Shown here in pieces: positions 35,552 to 44,654 of a DNA stretch of 64,000 nucleotides. The stretch is from Afipia sp. (lineage in GTDB: Bacteria; Pseudomonadota; Alphaproteobacteria; Rhizobiales; Xanthobacteraceae). The stretch's first letter is position 1; each line of letters starts with the position of its first letter. Both the position numbers and the translations under genes were made by a program. The notes under the pieces were generated by a model, which was given only the letters and a program-made list of their open reading frames with translations, was not told where the DNA came from and searched no databases. The stretch covers positions 62,001 to 126,000 of the forward strand of contig JAFKER010000010.1 of NCBI GenBank assembly GCA_017308595.1. The letters are read 5' to 3'.

Positions 35552-36874
35552 TCAGGATTGGGTGAAGCGGTTGATCGCCTCATCCAGGCTCATGAACTCA
35601 CGTGAGCCGTCGCTGCGGCGCTTGATTTCGACCTTGCCTTCGGCAAGCCCCCGCGGCCCGATCAGGATCTGCCAGGGAATGCCGATCAGGTCGGCGGTGG
35701 CGAACTTGCCGCCGGGCCGCTGGTCGGTATCGTCGTACAGAACATCGACGCCCTTCGCGCTCAAGGCGTTGTAGACCTTCTCGCAGGCCTCGCCCGTGGT
35801 GGCGTCGTCCTGCTTCAGATTGAGGACGGCAATCCGGAACGGCGCGACCTCCTCCGGCCACTTGATGCCGTTCTCGTCATGGCAGGCCTCGATGATGGCG
35901 CCCACGAGTCGCGACACGCCGACGCCGTAGGAGCCACCGTGGATCGGCCTCTCCGCGCCATCCGGACCCGACACCAGCGCTTTCATGCTGTCCGAGTATT
36001 TGGTGCCGAAATAGAAAATCTGCCCGACCTCGATGCCGCGGGTCTGCACCCGCTTGTCTTCCGGCACCTCGCTCTCGTAACGCGCCGCATCGTGTACGTC
36101 TTCAGTGGCGGCATACAGATCCGTCCACTGTTTGATGATCGGCGTAAGATCGCCGTTGTAATCGACATCAGCGCCCGGCACCGGCAGGTCGAGGACATCC
36201 CTGTTGCAGAACACGCCCGACTCGCCGGTCTCCGCCAGCACGATAAACTCGTGAGAAAGGTCGCCGCCGATAGGGCCGGTCTCGGCACGCATCGGGATCG
36301 CTTTGAGACCCATGCGGGCGAAGGTGCGCAGGTAGGCCACGAACATCTTGTTGTACGACAGCCGAGCCGCAGCTTCATCGACGTCGAACGAGTAGGCATC
36401 CTTCATCAGGAACTCGCGGCCGCGCATCACGCCGAAACGCGGGCGCTGCTCGTCGCGGAATTTCCATTGGATATGATAGAGATTGAGCGGAAGGCTCCGG
36501 TAAGACTTCACGTAAGCCCGGAAGATTTCCGTGATCATTTCCTCGTTGGTCGGCCCATACAGCAGCTCGCGCTTGTGGCGGTCGGCGATGCGCAGCATCT
36601 CCGGACCGTAGGCATCGTATCGTCCGCTCTCGCGCCAGAGGTCCGCAAGCTGGAGCGTCGGCATCAGAAGCTCGATCGCACCCGCGCGGTTCTGCTCTTC
36701 CCGGACGATCTGTTCGATCTTCTTCAACACCCGGAAGCCGAGCGGCAGCCACGCATAGATACCCGCCGCCTCCTGCCGCATCATGCCCGCACGCAGCATC
36801 AGCCGGTGCGATACGATCTCCGCATCTCTAGGCGCATCTTTGAGAATGGGCAGAAAATAACGCGACAATCGCAT
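35552..36874 (-). CDS. proS: Prolyl-tRNA synthetase (short bacterial type)
   Basis: ProRS charges tRNA-Pro. The 440-residue protein has class II motif 1 around [28 protein letters not shown] in part, motif 2 ([21 protein letters not shown]) and motif 3 ([15 protein letters not shown]), followed by the anticodon domain. It lacks the roughly 180-residue INS editing domain inserted between motifs 2 and 3 in E. coli ProRS, as is usual in alphaproteobacteria, so misacylated Ala-tRNA-Pro must be cleared by a separate protein. Confidence 0.97.
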   Translation of the reverse strand: MRLSRYFLPILKDAPRDAEIVSHRLMLRAGMMRQEAAGIYAWLPLGFRVLKKIEQIVREEQNRAGAIELLMPTLQLADLWRESGRYDAYGPEMLRIADRHKRELLYGPTNEEMITEIFRAYVKSYRSLPLNLYHIQWKFRDEQRPRFGVMRGREFLMKDAYSFDVDEAAARLSYNKMFVAYLRTFARMGLKAIPMRAETGPIGGDLSHEFIVLAETGESGVFCNRDVLDLPVPGADVDYNGDLTPIIKQWTDLYAATEDVHDAARYESEVPEDKRVQTRGIEVGQIFYFGTKYSDSMKALVSGPDGAERPIHGGSYGVGVSRLVGAIIEACHDENGIKWPEEVAPFRIAVLNLKQDDATTGEACEKVYNALSAKGVDVLYDDTDQRPGGKFATADLIGIPWQILIGPRGLAEGKVEIKRRSDGSREFMSLDEAINRFTQS

Positions 36875-37046
36875 GGGAACACTCAGGTTTCGGGATCGCA
36901 GTCCGGGAATCGGACGGGGCTTGGGAACCTTTTCAGTGAAAGCGGATCAAAGGTCAAAACACAAGTGAAAGCATGGCGGTTGAGCGGATGGTTTACAGGG
37001 GTTTCAGGTTCCCCCAACCCATGCTAACAGCCTGACGGGGCTTGAG

Positions 37047-37427
37047 ATGACAGCAACACGGATCAGATCGATAGGACGATGGGCTGCGTTTGTCGCGGCT
37101 TACGCGCTTGTCTTCAACGTGGTGCTGACCAGCACGCTGCTGGCCACGATCTCTCCATCCAAGGCCAGCGCCATCCACGAGCTCTGCCTTAACGGCGGTC
37201 CCGCTGTCCCGGATGCCGACGGCAGCACCGATTCCGGCAAGCCGATCGTCCGCTGCCCGCTGTGTCTGTCCAGCGCCGCGGCAATGGCCGATCAGCCGCC
37301 GCAGACGCCTGCCCTCGCGATCCGGATCGCACTGCGCATCCTGTTCGAGGCACCAAGCCACGATCATGTCGTTGTCCGCTTTGCTGAGAGCGATCACCAG
37401 CCGCGCGGCCCTCCCCACCTGAGCTGA
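37047..37427 (+). CDS. DUF2946-like small exported or membrane-anchored protein
   Basis: A 126-residue protein with an N-terminal hydrophobic segment (residues 12-35) that is either a signal peptide or an anchor, followed by HELCLNGG and a CxxC motif in RCPLCLSS (about residues 69-76), the pattern of DUF2946 proteins. The family is often found beside TonB-dependent receptors and copper-related genes; here a receptor starts 54 bases downstream on the same strand. Function is unknown; metal handling at the membrane is a guess from Cys/His content and position. Confidence 0.7.
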   Translation: MTATRIRSIGRWAAFVAAYALVFNVVLTSTLLATISPSKASAIHELCLNGGPAVPDADGSTDSGKPIVRCPLCLSSAAAMADQPPQTPALAIRIALRILFEAPSHDHVVVRFAESDHQPRGPPHLS

Positions 37428-37481
37428 CGACCTCGCGCTTCGGCGCATCCACAATTCGTCATCACTGGTGGGACTCAACCC

Positions 37482-39596
37482 ATGTTTTCCGTTTCCATGC
37501 GGGCGCGCAGCATTGTGCTGGCGTCCGTCTCATTCGCTGCCGTAGCGCCGTCTACCCAATCCTTCGCGCAATCCGCGTCCCAAACCCTGCCGACGGTAAA
37601 TGTCGAAGGTGAAGGCCAGCCTCGCCCGGCGCCAAATCGCATCATCATCCCGACCAACGCGACGCCTGCGCCGCTCGGCGTCAAAACCGCGGATCAGGCC
37701 CGTCAGGACATTCAGCAAACACCCGGCGGTGTCGCCGTTGTCGCGGCGGAAGATTACAAGAACAACTCCGTCGCCAACACGATCAAGGATGTGCTCGGCT
37801 ATGTGCCGGGCGTATTTGCGCAGCCGAAATGGGGCGACGACACCCGTCTCTCCATTCGCGGCTCGAGCCTGTCGCGCAATTTCCATCTGCGCGGCGTGCA
37901 GCTTTATATGGACGGCATTCCGATCAACACATCCGACGGCTATGGCGATTTCCAGGAGATCGATCCGACCGCCTACAAGTATGTCGAGGTCTACAAGGGC
38001 GCGAACGCGTTGCAGTTCGGCGCGAACTCGCTCGGCGGCGCGATCAACTTCGTGACCCCGACGGGCCGCGATGCCGGCGTCAACAGCGCGGGCGTCGACA
38101 TGGGCTCGTTCGGCTATCGCCGCTTCCAGGGCAGTGTCGGCGGCGCGAGCGGCCCCTGGGATGCTTTCTTCACCGCCTCGAACCAGAGCGCCGAAGGATT
38201 CCGCGATCACAGCTACGGTCACTCAACCCGCGCCAGCGGCAATATCGGCTATCAGTTCTCGCCGGATTTCGAGACGCGCTTCTACATCAATGCCAATGAC
38301 ATCCGTCAGAGAATCCCGGGCTCGGTGACCCGGTCATCCGCCCTGACCTCGCCCCAGACAGCGGCGGCAGGAAACGTCACAAACGACCAGCAGCGCAATA
38401 TCGACAGTGGGCGGATCGCCAACAAGACCACCATCCGGTTCGACGCCACGACGGTGGAGTTCGGCGCCTTCGCGGTGGATCGCCACCTGATGCATCCGAT
38501 TTTCCAGTGGCTGGACTATCAGTACAAGGACTACGGCGGCTTCGGCAAAGTCACTGACGACCGTATCATCGGCGGCTTCCGCAACCGGCTGGTGGCGGGC
38601 GTCAATGTTGTCAACGGCGAGATCGACAACAAGCAGTATCAGAACATCGGCGGCTACAAAGGCGCGCTGCTGTCATCCTCGCTCGACAAGTCGAAGAACA
38701 CCTCAGCTTACATCGAAAACTCGTTTTACTTCCTGCCGAATGTCGCGGCGATCGGCGGCACGCAGTTCCTGTATGCGACGCGCGACCGCACGGCGCGGTT
38801 CGGAAACACATCAAGCGGCTCCACGGAATTCAACCTGTGGAGTCCGAAAGCAGGCCTGCTCTGGAATATCGATTCGACCTGGCAAGCATTTGCGAACATC
38901 TCGCGGAGTGCCGAGGTGCCGAGCTTCGGCGAAAGCTCAGCGGCTCCGGCGATTCCCTTCTGGCTGATCCGGCCGCAGACAGCCACGACCTATGAAGTCG
39001 GCACGCGCGGACGGCGACCTGATCTCACCTGGGAGTTCACCGGCTACCGCGCCGAAATCAAGAATGAGTTGCAATGCATGTACGGCGCACCCGGACAGTG
39101 CAATGTCGTGAACGCCGACCGGACCATCCATCAGGGTATCGAAGCAGGGCTGGGCGTCGCGGTGCTGAAGAACATCTTCACGCCGGACGCAGACAAGGTG
39201 TGGATCAACCTCGCCTACACCTACAACGACTTCCGCTTCAACAACGACGTCACCTTCGGCAATAACCAGTTGCCCGGCGCGCCGCGTCACTTCCTGCGCG
39301 CCGAAGCGCTCTACAAACACGCCAACGGCTTCTATATCGGCCCGAATATCGAATGGGTGCCGCAGGCCTACTACGTGGACAACTTCAACACGTTTACCAC
39401 GCAGGCCTATGCGATCTGGGGACTGAAAGCAGGCGTCGATGACGGCACGTACGCGATGTATCTCGAAGCACGTAACATCGCGAATACGGCCTACATCGCC
39501 AGCACCAGCATCGCGCGACTCGCGGACGCGTCATCGCCGCTATTTGAGCCCGGAACAGGACGCGCGATTTATGCAGGTATGAAGGTCAGGTGGTAG
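37482..39596 (+). CDS. TonB-dependent outer-membrane receptor
   Basis: A 704-residue outer-membrane active-transport receptor. It begins with a signal peptide (cleavage near SFAQ, residue 30), then an N-terminal plug domain (about residues 65-190; QQTPGGVAVVAAEDY, LSIRGSSLSRNFHLRGVQLYMDGIP, and the GANSLGGAINFVTPTG end) and a 22-strand barrel ending in an aromatic residue (MKVRW). The plug resembles FecA/iron-chelate type receptors, but the substrate could also be another metal complex given the DUF2946 neighbour. It is closed by a terminator at 39625-39661. No Fur, Irr or riboswitch site was recognised upstream. Confidence 0.93.
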   Translation: MFSVSMRARSIVLASVSFAAVAPSTQSFAQSASQTLPTVNVEGEGQPRPAPNRIIIPTNATPAPLGVKTADQARQDIQQTPGGVAVVAAEDYKNNSVANTIKDVLGYVPGVFAQPKWGDDTRLSIRGSSLSRNFHLRGVQLYMDGIPINTSDGYGDFQEIDPTAYKYVEVYKGANALQFGANSLGGAINFVTPTGRDAGVNSAGVDMGSFGYRRFQGSVGGASGPWDAFFTASNQSAEGFRDHSYGHSTRASGNIGYQFSPDFETRFYINANDIRQRIPGSVTRSSALTSPQTAAAGNVTNDQQRNIDSGRIANKTTIRFDATTVEFGAFAVDRHLMHPIFQWLDYQYKDYGGFGKVTDDRIIGGFRNRLVAGVNVVNGEIDNKQYQNIGGYKGALLSSSLDKSKNTSAYIENSFYFLPNVAAIGGTQFLYATRDRTARFGNTSSGSTEFNLWSPKAGLLWNIDSTWQAFANISRSAEVPSFGESSAAPAIPFWLIRPQTATTYEVGTRGRRPDLTWEFTGYRAEIKNELQCMYGAPGQCNVVNADRTIHQGIEAGLGVAVLKNIFTPDADKVWINLAYTYNDFRFNNDVTFGNNQLPGAPRHFLRAEALYKHANGFYIGPNIEWVPQAYYVDNFNTFTTQAYAIWGLKAGVDDGTYAMYLEARNIANTAYIASTSIARLADASSPLFEPGTGRAIYAGMKVRW

Positions 39597-39624
39597 TTTC
39601 ACACCATTGATCGGAGCAATAGTT

Positions 39625-39661
39625 CAGGCCGTTTCAAAATTACTCCGAAACGGCCTGTTTT
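39625..39661 (+). terminator. Rho-independent terminator after the TonB-dependent receptor
   Basis: CAGGCCGTTTC pairs perfectly with GAAACGGCCTG around an 11-base loop and is followed by TTTT, 28 bases after the receptor stop codon. Confidence 0.88.
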
Positions 39662-39894
39662 CAGCTCGAAAATGCAGATGGTGCACTGCCGCAAAAATGG
39701 ACATTTAATGCTGAAAAACGTGACATTCAAGAAACGTTCGGCTACAAAAACGCGTCAGTGCGGTACGGCTTATCGCCGCATCGTCTGGTGGTCCAAGTCT
39801 CGGGAGGAGTCCCTGACGCGCACAAGCAGCGTCACCCCGTCTAACAAAGGATAAATCCAACTTTTTCGGGGAAAATAGGGTCGACACAATTTTT
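39662..39894 (+). other. Unexplained stretch between two rightward terminators: candidate small RNA or small basic ORF
   Basis: This region lies between the receptor terminator and a second rightward terminator and holds no recognised gene. An ATG at 39708 opens a 48-residue, very basic frame (beginning MLKNVTFKKRSATKTRQCG) ending at a TAA at 39852-39854, but no good ribosome binding site precedes it and I recognise no family. GC content is visibly lower than in the flanking genes. The simplest reading is an independent small transcript ending at 39918-39925. Confidence 0.4.
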
Positions 39895-39925
39895 AGAGCA
39901 GGGCTTTGGCCCTGCTCTTTTTTCT
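39895..39925 (+). terminator. Orphan rho-independent terminator
   Basis: AGAGCAGGGC-TTTG-GCCCTGCTCT is a perfect 10-base stem with a tetraloop followed by TTTTTCTT. It works only rightward because no A-tract precedes it, and the next gene (DUF1467) reads leftward, so it must end a rightward transcript starting after 39661. Confidence 0.88.
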
Positions 39926-40021
39926 TGGCGGTGCGGTTTATTTGAATGCGCGCGAACTGCGATCAGCTTGCGGCGCGATGCCGGTGCGATCAGGCATGAA
40001 CTATATCGCAGTGTGACGGCG

Positions 40022-40297
40022 TCAGAGCGGAATGCCCATCATCTTGGTCAGACGCTCAATGTTCAGATAGTCAGCCCTGAACGCCCACATTCCGATGGCG
40101 AAGATCACTGCCGAGACCAGCGTGGTCCATAGCAGCTTGCGTCCCATGCGCGCGACCGTCGGCGCACCGGGGTCGGTGCCCGCAGCCCCCTCGCCGTCTT
40201 CCGCCTGGCTGCGCACGCCGAACGGCAGCACGGCGAACAGCACCACCCACCAGAGCACGAAGTAGATCGCGAATGCGGTTGAGATCGAATAGACCAT
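40022..40297 (-). CDS. DUF1467 family inner-membrane protein
   Basis: A 91-residue protein with two membrane helices (about residues 5-27 and 55-72) and the family start MVYSISTAFAIYFVLWWVVLFAVLP followed by PFGVRSQAE. Function is unknown. In Rhizobiales the gene usually follows the methylmalonyl-CoA epimerase gene, as here with an 8-base gap, at the end of the nuo-birA-rnj-mce series. Confidence 0.88.
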   Translation of the reverse strand: MVYSISTAFAIYFVLWWVVLFAVLPFGVRSQAEDGEGAAGTDPGAPTVARMGRKLLWTTLVSAVIFAIGMWAFRADYLNIERLTKMMGIPL

Positions 40298-40305
40298 CTC
40301 GTTTC

Positions 40306-40710
40306 TCAGGACTGTTCGATTTCGACAAGCGCGCCGGAGAAATCCTTCGGATGCAGGAACAGCACCGGCTTGCCATGCGCTCCGATCTTCGGATTGCCGT
40401 CGCCAAGCACGCGGGCGCCCTCCGCGATCAGCTTGTCGCGCGCGGCGATGATCTCCGGCACCTCGTAGCAGACGTGATGGATGCCGCCGTCGGGATTGCG
40501 CTCGACAAACTTGGCAATCGGCGAATCCTCACCGAGCGGCTGGATGAATTCGATCTTGGTGTTCGGCAAGGTCGCGAACACCGTGATGACGCCATGTTCG
40601 GGCAGCGGCACCGCATCGGAAATCTCCGCGCCGAACGCCGTGCCGTAGATCTTCGCGGCCTTTTCGGCATCCTTCACCGCAATCGCCACATGATTGAGAC
40701 GGCCCAGCAT
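40306..40710 (-). CDS. mce: Methylmalonyl-CoA epimerase
   Basis: Interconverts (R)- and (S)-methylmalonyl-CoA on the propionate route to succinyl-CoA. The 134-residue glyoxalase/VOC-fold protein has metal-ligand positions in LNHVAIAV (His7), IEFIQPLGEDSPI, GGIHHVCYEV and the terminal VEIEQ glutamate. It is part of the leftward series after rnj, with a 27-base gap. Confidence 0.94.
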   Translation of the reverse strand: MLGRLNHVAIAVKDAEKAAKIYGTAFGAEISDAVPLPEHGVITVFATLPNTKIEFIQPLGEDSPIAKFVERNPDGGIHHVCYEVPEIIAARDKLIAEGARVLGDGNPKIGAHGKPVLFLHPKDFSGALVEIEQS

Positions 40711-40737
40711 GTCTTACTCCTGACTATCGAACGAAAA

Positions 40738-42408
40738 TCAAACCATCAGCACGTGCACGACGCAAAGCGGCTTCTTGCCCCACTGGTCGTTGATCTCGGA
40801 GCGGACCGCGCGCCGCACGGATTCGGCGACCGCATCGGGATCTCGCCGCCGCGCGCGCGGCAGGTTTTCGACGGTGGAGACGACAAGATCGAACACCTCG
40901 TCAGCGATCACCTCGCCTGCCTTGTTCTTTTCCGGAACACCGACCAGATCAACCTCGGGATCGTCGGCCAGTTCGCCTTTATCCGTCAGCGCGATGGCCA
41001 CGAAAGCACAGCCCGCGAACGCTAGCCTCCGCCGCTCGGTAACAGCTTGCGCTTTCTCGGTTTCGAGAATGTTGCCGTCCTTGTAAATCCGTCCGTGCGG
41101 CAGTTCCTCGATGATCGCGGGATCGCCCGGCCCTAGCCGCACCAGATCGCCATTCTTGCAGACAAGTACCTTCGGCACGCCGCAGGCGCGCGCAAGCTTG
41201 GCATGTTCGGACAGATGCAGCGCTTCACCGTGTGCGGGAATCAGCAACTGCGGGCGCACCCAGGAAATCATGTCACGCAGTTCGTCGCGGCGCGGATGGC
41301 CGGAGACGTGGACCATGTGAGTCCGGTCGGTGATGATCTCGATGCCCTGCTCGACCAGCCCGTTGATAATCGCGCCGACCGCCTTCTCGTTGCCAGGAAT
41401 GGTCCGCGACGAGAAGATCACGGTATCCCCTCGGTTCAACGTCACCTGCGGATGGTCGTCATTGGCAATACGCGCCAGCGCCGCACGCGGCTCGCCCTGG
41501 CTCCCGGTGCACAGCGCCAACACCTTGTCCGGGGGGAAACTGCCGTAATAGTCAGCACTGCGGAAATTTTGCACGCCGTCGAGATAGCCGGTCTCGCGCG
41601 CAACCTGCACAACGCGCTCCATGGCGCGGCCGACCACCACGACCTCGCGATCGGCGGCTTTCGCAGCATCGGCGACAGCGCGCAGCCGCGCGACGTTGGA
41701 CGCGAATGTCGTCACCGCGACACGGCCTTTCGCGGCCTTCACAAGCTCGGTGATGTTCTTCGCAACTTCCTGCTCTGACGGCGAGCGGCCTTCGCGCACG
41801 GCGTTGGTCGAATCCCCGACCAGCGCCACAACACCTTCGTCGCCGATTTCGCGCAGTCGCTTCTCATCGGTCGGCTTGCCGATAATCGGCGTCGGGTCGA
41901 TTTTCCAGTCACCGGTGTGCAGCACCGTACCCGCCGTGCTGCGGATCGCGAGCGCGTGGGATTCAGGGATCGAATGCGCCACCGGAATGAACTCGACGCT
42001 GAACGGGCCGATCTCCACTGTGCCGCCCGACGGCACCACGGTCACCGGGATGTTCGGCGGATTGCGCTCGCTGGCGCACTTGGCCTCGAACAGCGCCGCG
42101 CTGAACTGCGTCGCATAGATCGGGCATTTGAGCTGCGGCCACAAATCGATGATCGCACCGAAGTGGTCTTCATGGGCGTGGGTGAGCACCAGTCCGACCA
42201 GATTCTTCCGCTCCTTCACCAGAAAGCGGATGTCGGGCATCACCACATCGATGCCCGGCAGATGTTCTTCATTGCCGAACGAAACGCCGAGATCGATGGC
42301 CAGCCAGCTTCGCTGATGCCGGTTGCCGAGGCCATAGATCGACAGGTTCATGCCGATCTCGCCAATGCCGCCCAGCGGCGCGAAAGTCAGTTCGTCAGGC
42401 CGCGACAT
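40738..42408 (-). CDS. rnj: Ribonuclease J
   Basis: RNase J is a metallo-beta-lactamase-fold ribonuclease with endo- and 5'-exonuclease activity in rRNA and mRNA processing. The 556-residue protein has the HxHxDH motif at residues 77-82 (THAHEDHFGA), GDWKIDPTP, the beta-CASP region with DSTNA and SRTIPGNE, and VSGHPRRDEL with HGE near the end. It starts one base after the birA stop, so the two are probably co-translated. Confidence 0.96.
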   Translation of the reverse strand: MSRPDELTFAPLGGIGEIGMNLSIYGLGNRHQRSWLAIDLGVSFGNEEHLPGIDVVMPDIRFLVKERKNLVGLVLTHAHEDHFGAIIDLWPQLKCPIYATQFSAALFEAKCASERNPPNIPVTVVPSGGTVEIGPFSVEFIPVAHSIPESHALAIRSTAGTVLHTGDWKIDPTPIIGKPTDEKRLREIGDEGVVALVGDSTNAVREGRSPSEQEVAKNITELVKAAKGRVAVTTFASNVARLRAVADAAKAADREVVVVGRAMERVVQVARETGYLDGVQNFRSADYYGSFPPDKVLALCTGSQGEPRAALARIANDDHPQVTLNRGDTVIFSSRTIPGNEKAVGAIINGLVEQGIEIITDRTHMVHVSGHPRRDELRDMISWVRPQLLIPAHGEALHLSEHAKLARACGVPKVLVCKNGDLVRLGPGDPAIIEELPHGRIYKDGNILETEKAQAVTERRRLAFAGCAFVAIALTDKGELADDPEVDLVGVPEKNKAGEVIADEVFDLVVSTVENLPRARRRDPDAVAESVRRAVRSEINDQWGKKPLCVVHVLMV

Positions 42409-42409
42409 A

Positions 42410-43213
42410 TCAGGTTGCTCCAGACGATTTGGCCGATCCGAAATGAACGTCGCCTGCCGCGATCGGCGTGCGCTTGCCGTCTTGCCCGGCGATAATCAGG
42501 CAGCCCGTCTCGTCGATGGTTTCGAAGATACCTTCAACGGCGGTTCCGTTCGAGTGGATCGAGACCGTTTCACCAAGTCCGGCGGCGCGATCCAGCCACA
42601 GACGGCGGATATCCGCAAAGCCGCTGCCATTGTCCCAGATGCCACGAAACTCGGCCCATGAATCCGACAGCGCCGTGAACAAATCGCCCGCGCTGGCCGT
42701 GATCCCGAGCGCCGACAGTGACGCCGCGGGATAAGGCGTGCCCTCGGGCGAAGAGACGACATTGGTTCCCATGCCGACGGCGACACACAGATCGCGGCCG
42801 AGGGTTTCTGCTTCGAGCAGGATGCCCGTCAGCTTTTTGCCATCGGCCAGAACGTCATTTGGCCATTTCAGGAGAAATCGGGCCGAGGCGCCGGATCGCA
42901 TCCGGTGTTCCACGCTCACCGTCTGCAGTGCGGCTTCGAGCGCAAGTCCAGCCGCAAACCCAAGCGTTGCCGCGACCGGCGGCGGCGCATCGACGGTTTC
43001 GAGAATGGTGGCTGCGAGGTTGCCGCGCGGAGACACCCATTCGCGCTGGCGGCGGCCGCGTCCTGCGGTCTGCAAATCAGTTACAAGCCAGAGCGGGCCG
43101 CGCTCGCCTGCTCGCGCGCGTTCAAGCGCCTCGGCATTGGTCGAGCCGATGCTGTCGAAGGCCTGCACACGATAGTTCTGGGCTCTGGCCCGTGGACCGA
43201 GAGCGAACACCAT
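42410..43213 (-). CDS. birA: Biotin--[acetyl-CoA-carboxylase] ligase
   Basis: BirA attaches biotin to acetyl-CoA carboxylase and related carriers. The 267-residue protein has the ligase core with STNAEAL (near residue 25), the biotinyl-AMP loop TAGRGRRQREWVSPRGNL, and the KWPNDVLADGKKLTGILLE segment, followed by the small SH3-like C-terminal domain. It lacks the N-terminal helix-turn-helix of E. coli BirA, so it is an enzyme only. Its start shares a base with the nuoN stop (TAATG). Confidence 0.96.
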   Translation of the reverse strand: MVFALGPRARAQNYRVQAFDSIGSTNAEALERARAGERGPLWLVTDLQTAGRGRRQREWVSPRGNLAATILETVDAPPPVAATLGFAAGLALEAALQTVSVEHRMRSGASARFLLKWPNDVLADGKKLTGILLEAETLGRDLCVAVGMGTNVVSSPEGTPYPAASLSALGITASAGDLFTALSDSWAEFRGIWDNGSGFADIRRLWLDRAAGLGETVSIHSNGTAVEGIFETIDETGCLIIAGQDGKRTPIAAGDVHFGSAKSSGAT

Positions 43214-44640
43214 TAAAACAGCGACTTCGCAGCAACGGTCGCGGCGTTCACCAGCGGGGCCGGATAAACGAAGAACAGCAGATTGAAGACACCGGCCACG
43301 GCCAGCACCACGCGCAGTTCAACGCGCATCGGCTCCATCGCTTCCTTCGGCTCGTCGAAATACATGATCTTGACGATAGTGAGATAGTAGAATGCCCCAA
43401 CCACGCTGGAGAGTACGCCGAGCACTGCGAGCGTGAACAGCCCGGCCTTCACCGCAGCCAAGAACACATAGAACTTCGCAAAGAAACCTGCGAGTGGCGG
43501 AATGCCCGCCAGCGAGAACAGGAACATCGCGAAGAAGAAGGCCAGCACCGGATTGGTGCGCGACAGCCCCGCGAAATCGCTGATGGTTTCGACCGGACGG
43601 CCGTTGCGCTTAAAGGCCAGAATAATTGCGAAGGTGCCGAGCGTCATCGCGACATAGATCGCGATATAAACCAGTACGCCCTGCGCACCCTGCTGTGTTC
43701 CGGCTGCAAGACCAACCAGCGCGAAGCCCATATGGCCGATGGACGAATACGCCATCAGGCGCTTGATGTTCTTCTGGCCGATGGCGGCGAACGAGCCCAG
43801 CGCCATGGAAGCGATGGACACGAACACCACGATCTGCTGCCACTGCGGCACGATGCCGGGGAAAGCCGTGAGCGCGACACGGACGAACACCGCCATCGCG
43901 GCGACTTTCGGCGCGGAGGCGAAGAAAGCCGTCACAGGCGTCGGCGCGCCCTGATAGACGTCCGGCGTCCACATATGGAAAGGCACAGCGGACACCTTGA
44001 AGCATAGACCCGCGAGCAGGAACACAAGGCCGAACAGCAGGCCGATATTGCCGCTCTTGGCTTCGGCGGCGATACCCGCGAAGTTGACGGTCCCGGTGAA
44101 GCCGTAGATCAGCGACGCGCCGTACAGCAGCATGCCCGATGAGAGCGCACCCAGGACGAAATACTTCAGGCCCGCTTCGGTCGACCTGGTGTCATCGCGC
44201 TGGCTTGCGGCCACGACATAGAGCGCAAGGCTCATCAGTTCCAGGCCGAGATAGAGCATGATCAGGTCGCCCGACGAGATCAGCACCATCATGCCCACAG
44301 TGGAAAGCAGCACCAGGATGGCGTATTCGAAAATCTTGGCTTGTTCGGCGAGATAGGACCGCGACAGGATCAGCGTTACGCCCGAGCCGATCAGCGCCAG
44401 AACCTTCAGGAAGCGCGCATAGTCATCGACAATGAAGCTGCCGCCGAACGTGGTCAGCTTACCTGCCGGCAGCCAGAAGATCAGCGCGCCTGTGATCGCA
44501 AGCAGAACCACCGCAATGCCGGTGACCAGTTGTGTCGTTTGCGGGCCACGAAACGCGCCCAGCATCAGCAGCGCCATGGCGCCCACCGCCAGCACCAGTT
44601 CCGGCAGCACGGGAAGCAGCGAATATCCTGCGAAAGTCAT
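43213..44640 (-). CDS. nuoN: NADH-quinone oxidoreductase subunit N
   Basis: NuoN is one of the three antiporter-like proton-pumping subunits of complex I. The 475-residue protein has about 14 membrane helices, the glutamate in the GLELMSLALYV helix, the TM lysine in the HMWTPDVYQGAPTPV region and another in the NIKRLMAYSSIGHMG helix. It is the last nuo gene and is coupled to birA by an overlapping stop/start. Confidence 0.97.
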   Translation of the reverse strand: MTFAGYSLLPVLPELVLAVGAMALLMLGAFRGPQTTQLVTGIAVVLLAITGALIFWLPAGKLTTFGGSFIVDDYARFLKVLALIGSGVTLILSRSYLAEQAKIFEYAILVLLSTVGMMVLISSGDLIMLYLGLELMSLALYVVAASQRDDTRSTEAGLKYFVLGALSSGMLLYGASLIYGFTGTVNFAGIAAEAKSGNIGLLFGLVFLLAGLCFKVSAVPFHMWTPDVYQGAPTPVTAFFASAPKVAAMAVFVRVALTAFPGIVPQWQQIVVFVSIASMALGSFAAIGQKNIKRLMAYSSIGHMGFALVGLAAGTQQGAQGVLVYIAIYVAMTLGTFAIILAFKRNGRPVETISDFAGLSRTNPVLAFFFAMFLFSLAGIPPLAGFFAKFYVFLAAVKAGLFTLAVLGVLSSVVGAFYYLTIVKIMYFDEPKEAMEPMRVELRVVLAVAGVFNLLFFVYPAPLVNAATVAAKSLF

Positions 44641-44654
44641 GAGCCCGATCCGCC

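Noticed and set aside
39708-39854. 48-residue basic ORF as a firm protein-coding gene
   Set aside because: No good ribosome binding site and no family recognised; kept only as an alternative explanation for the transcript ending at the orphan terminator.
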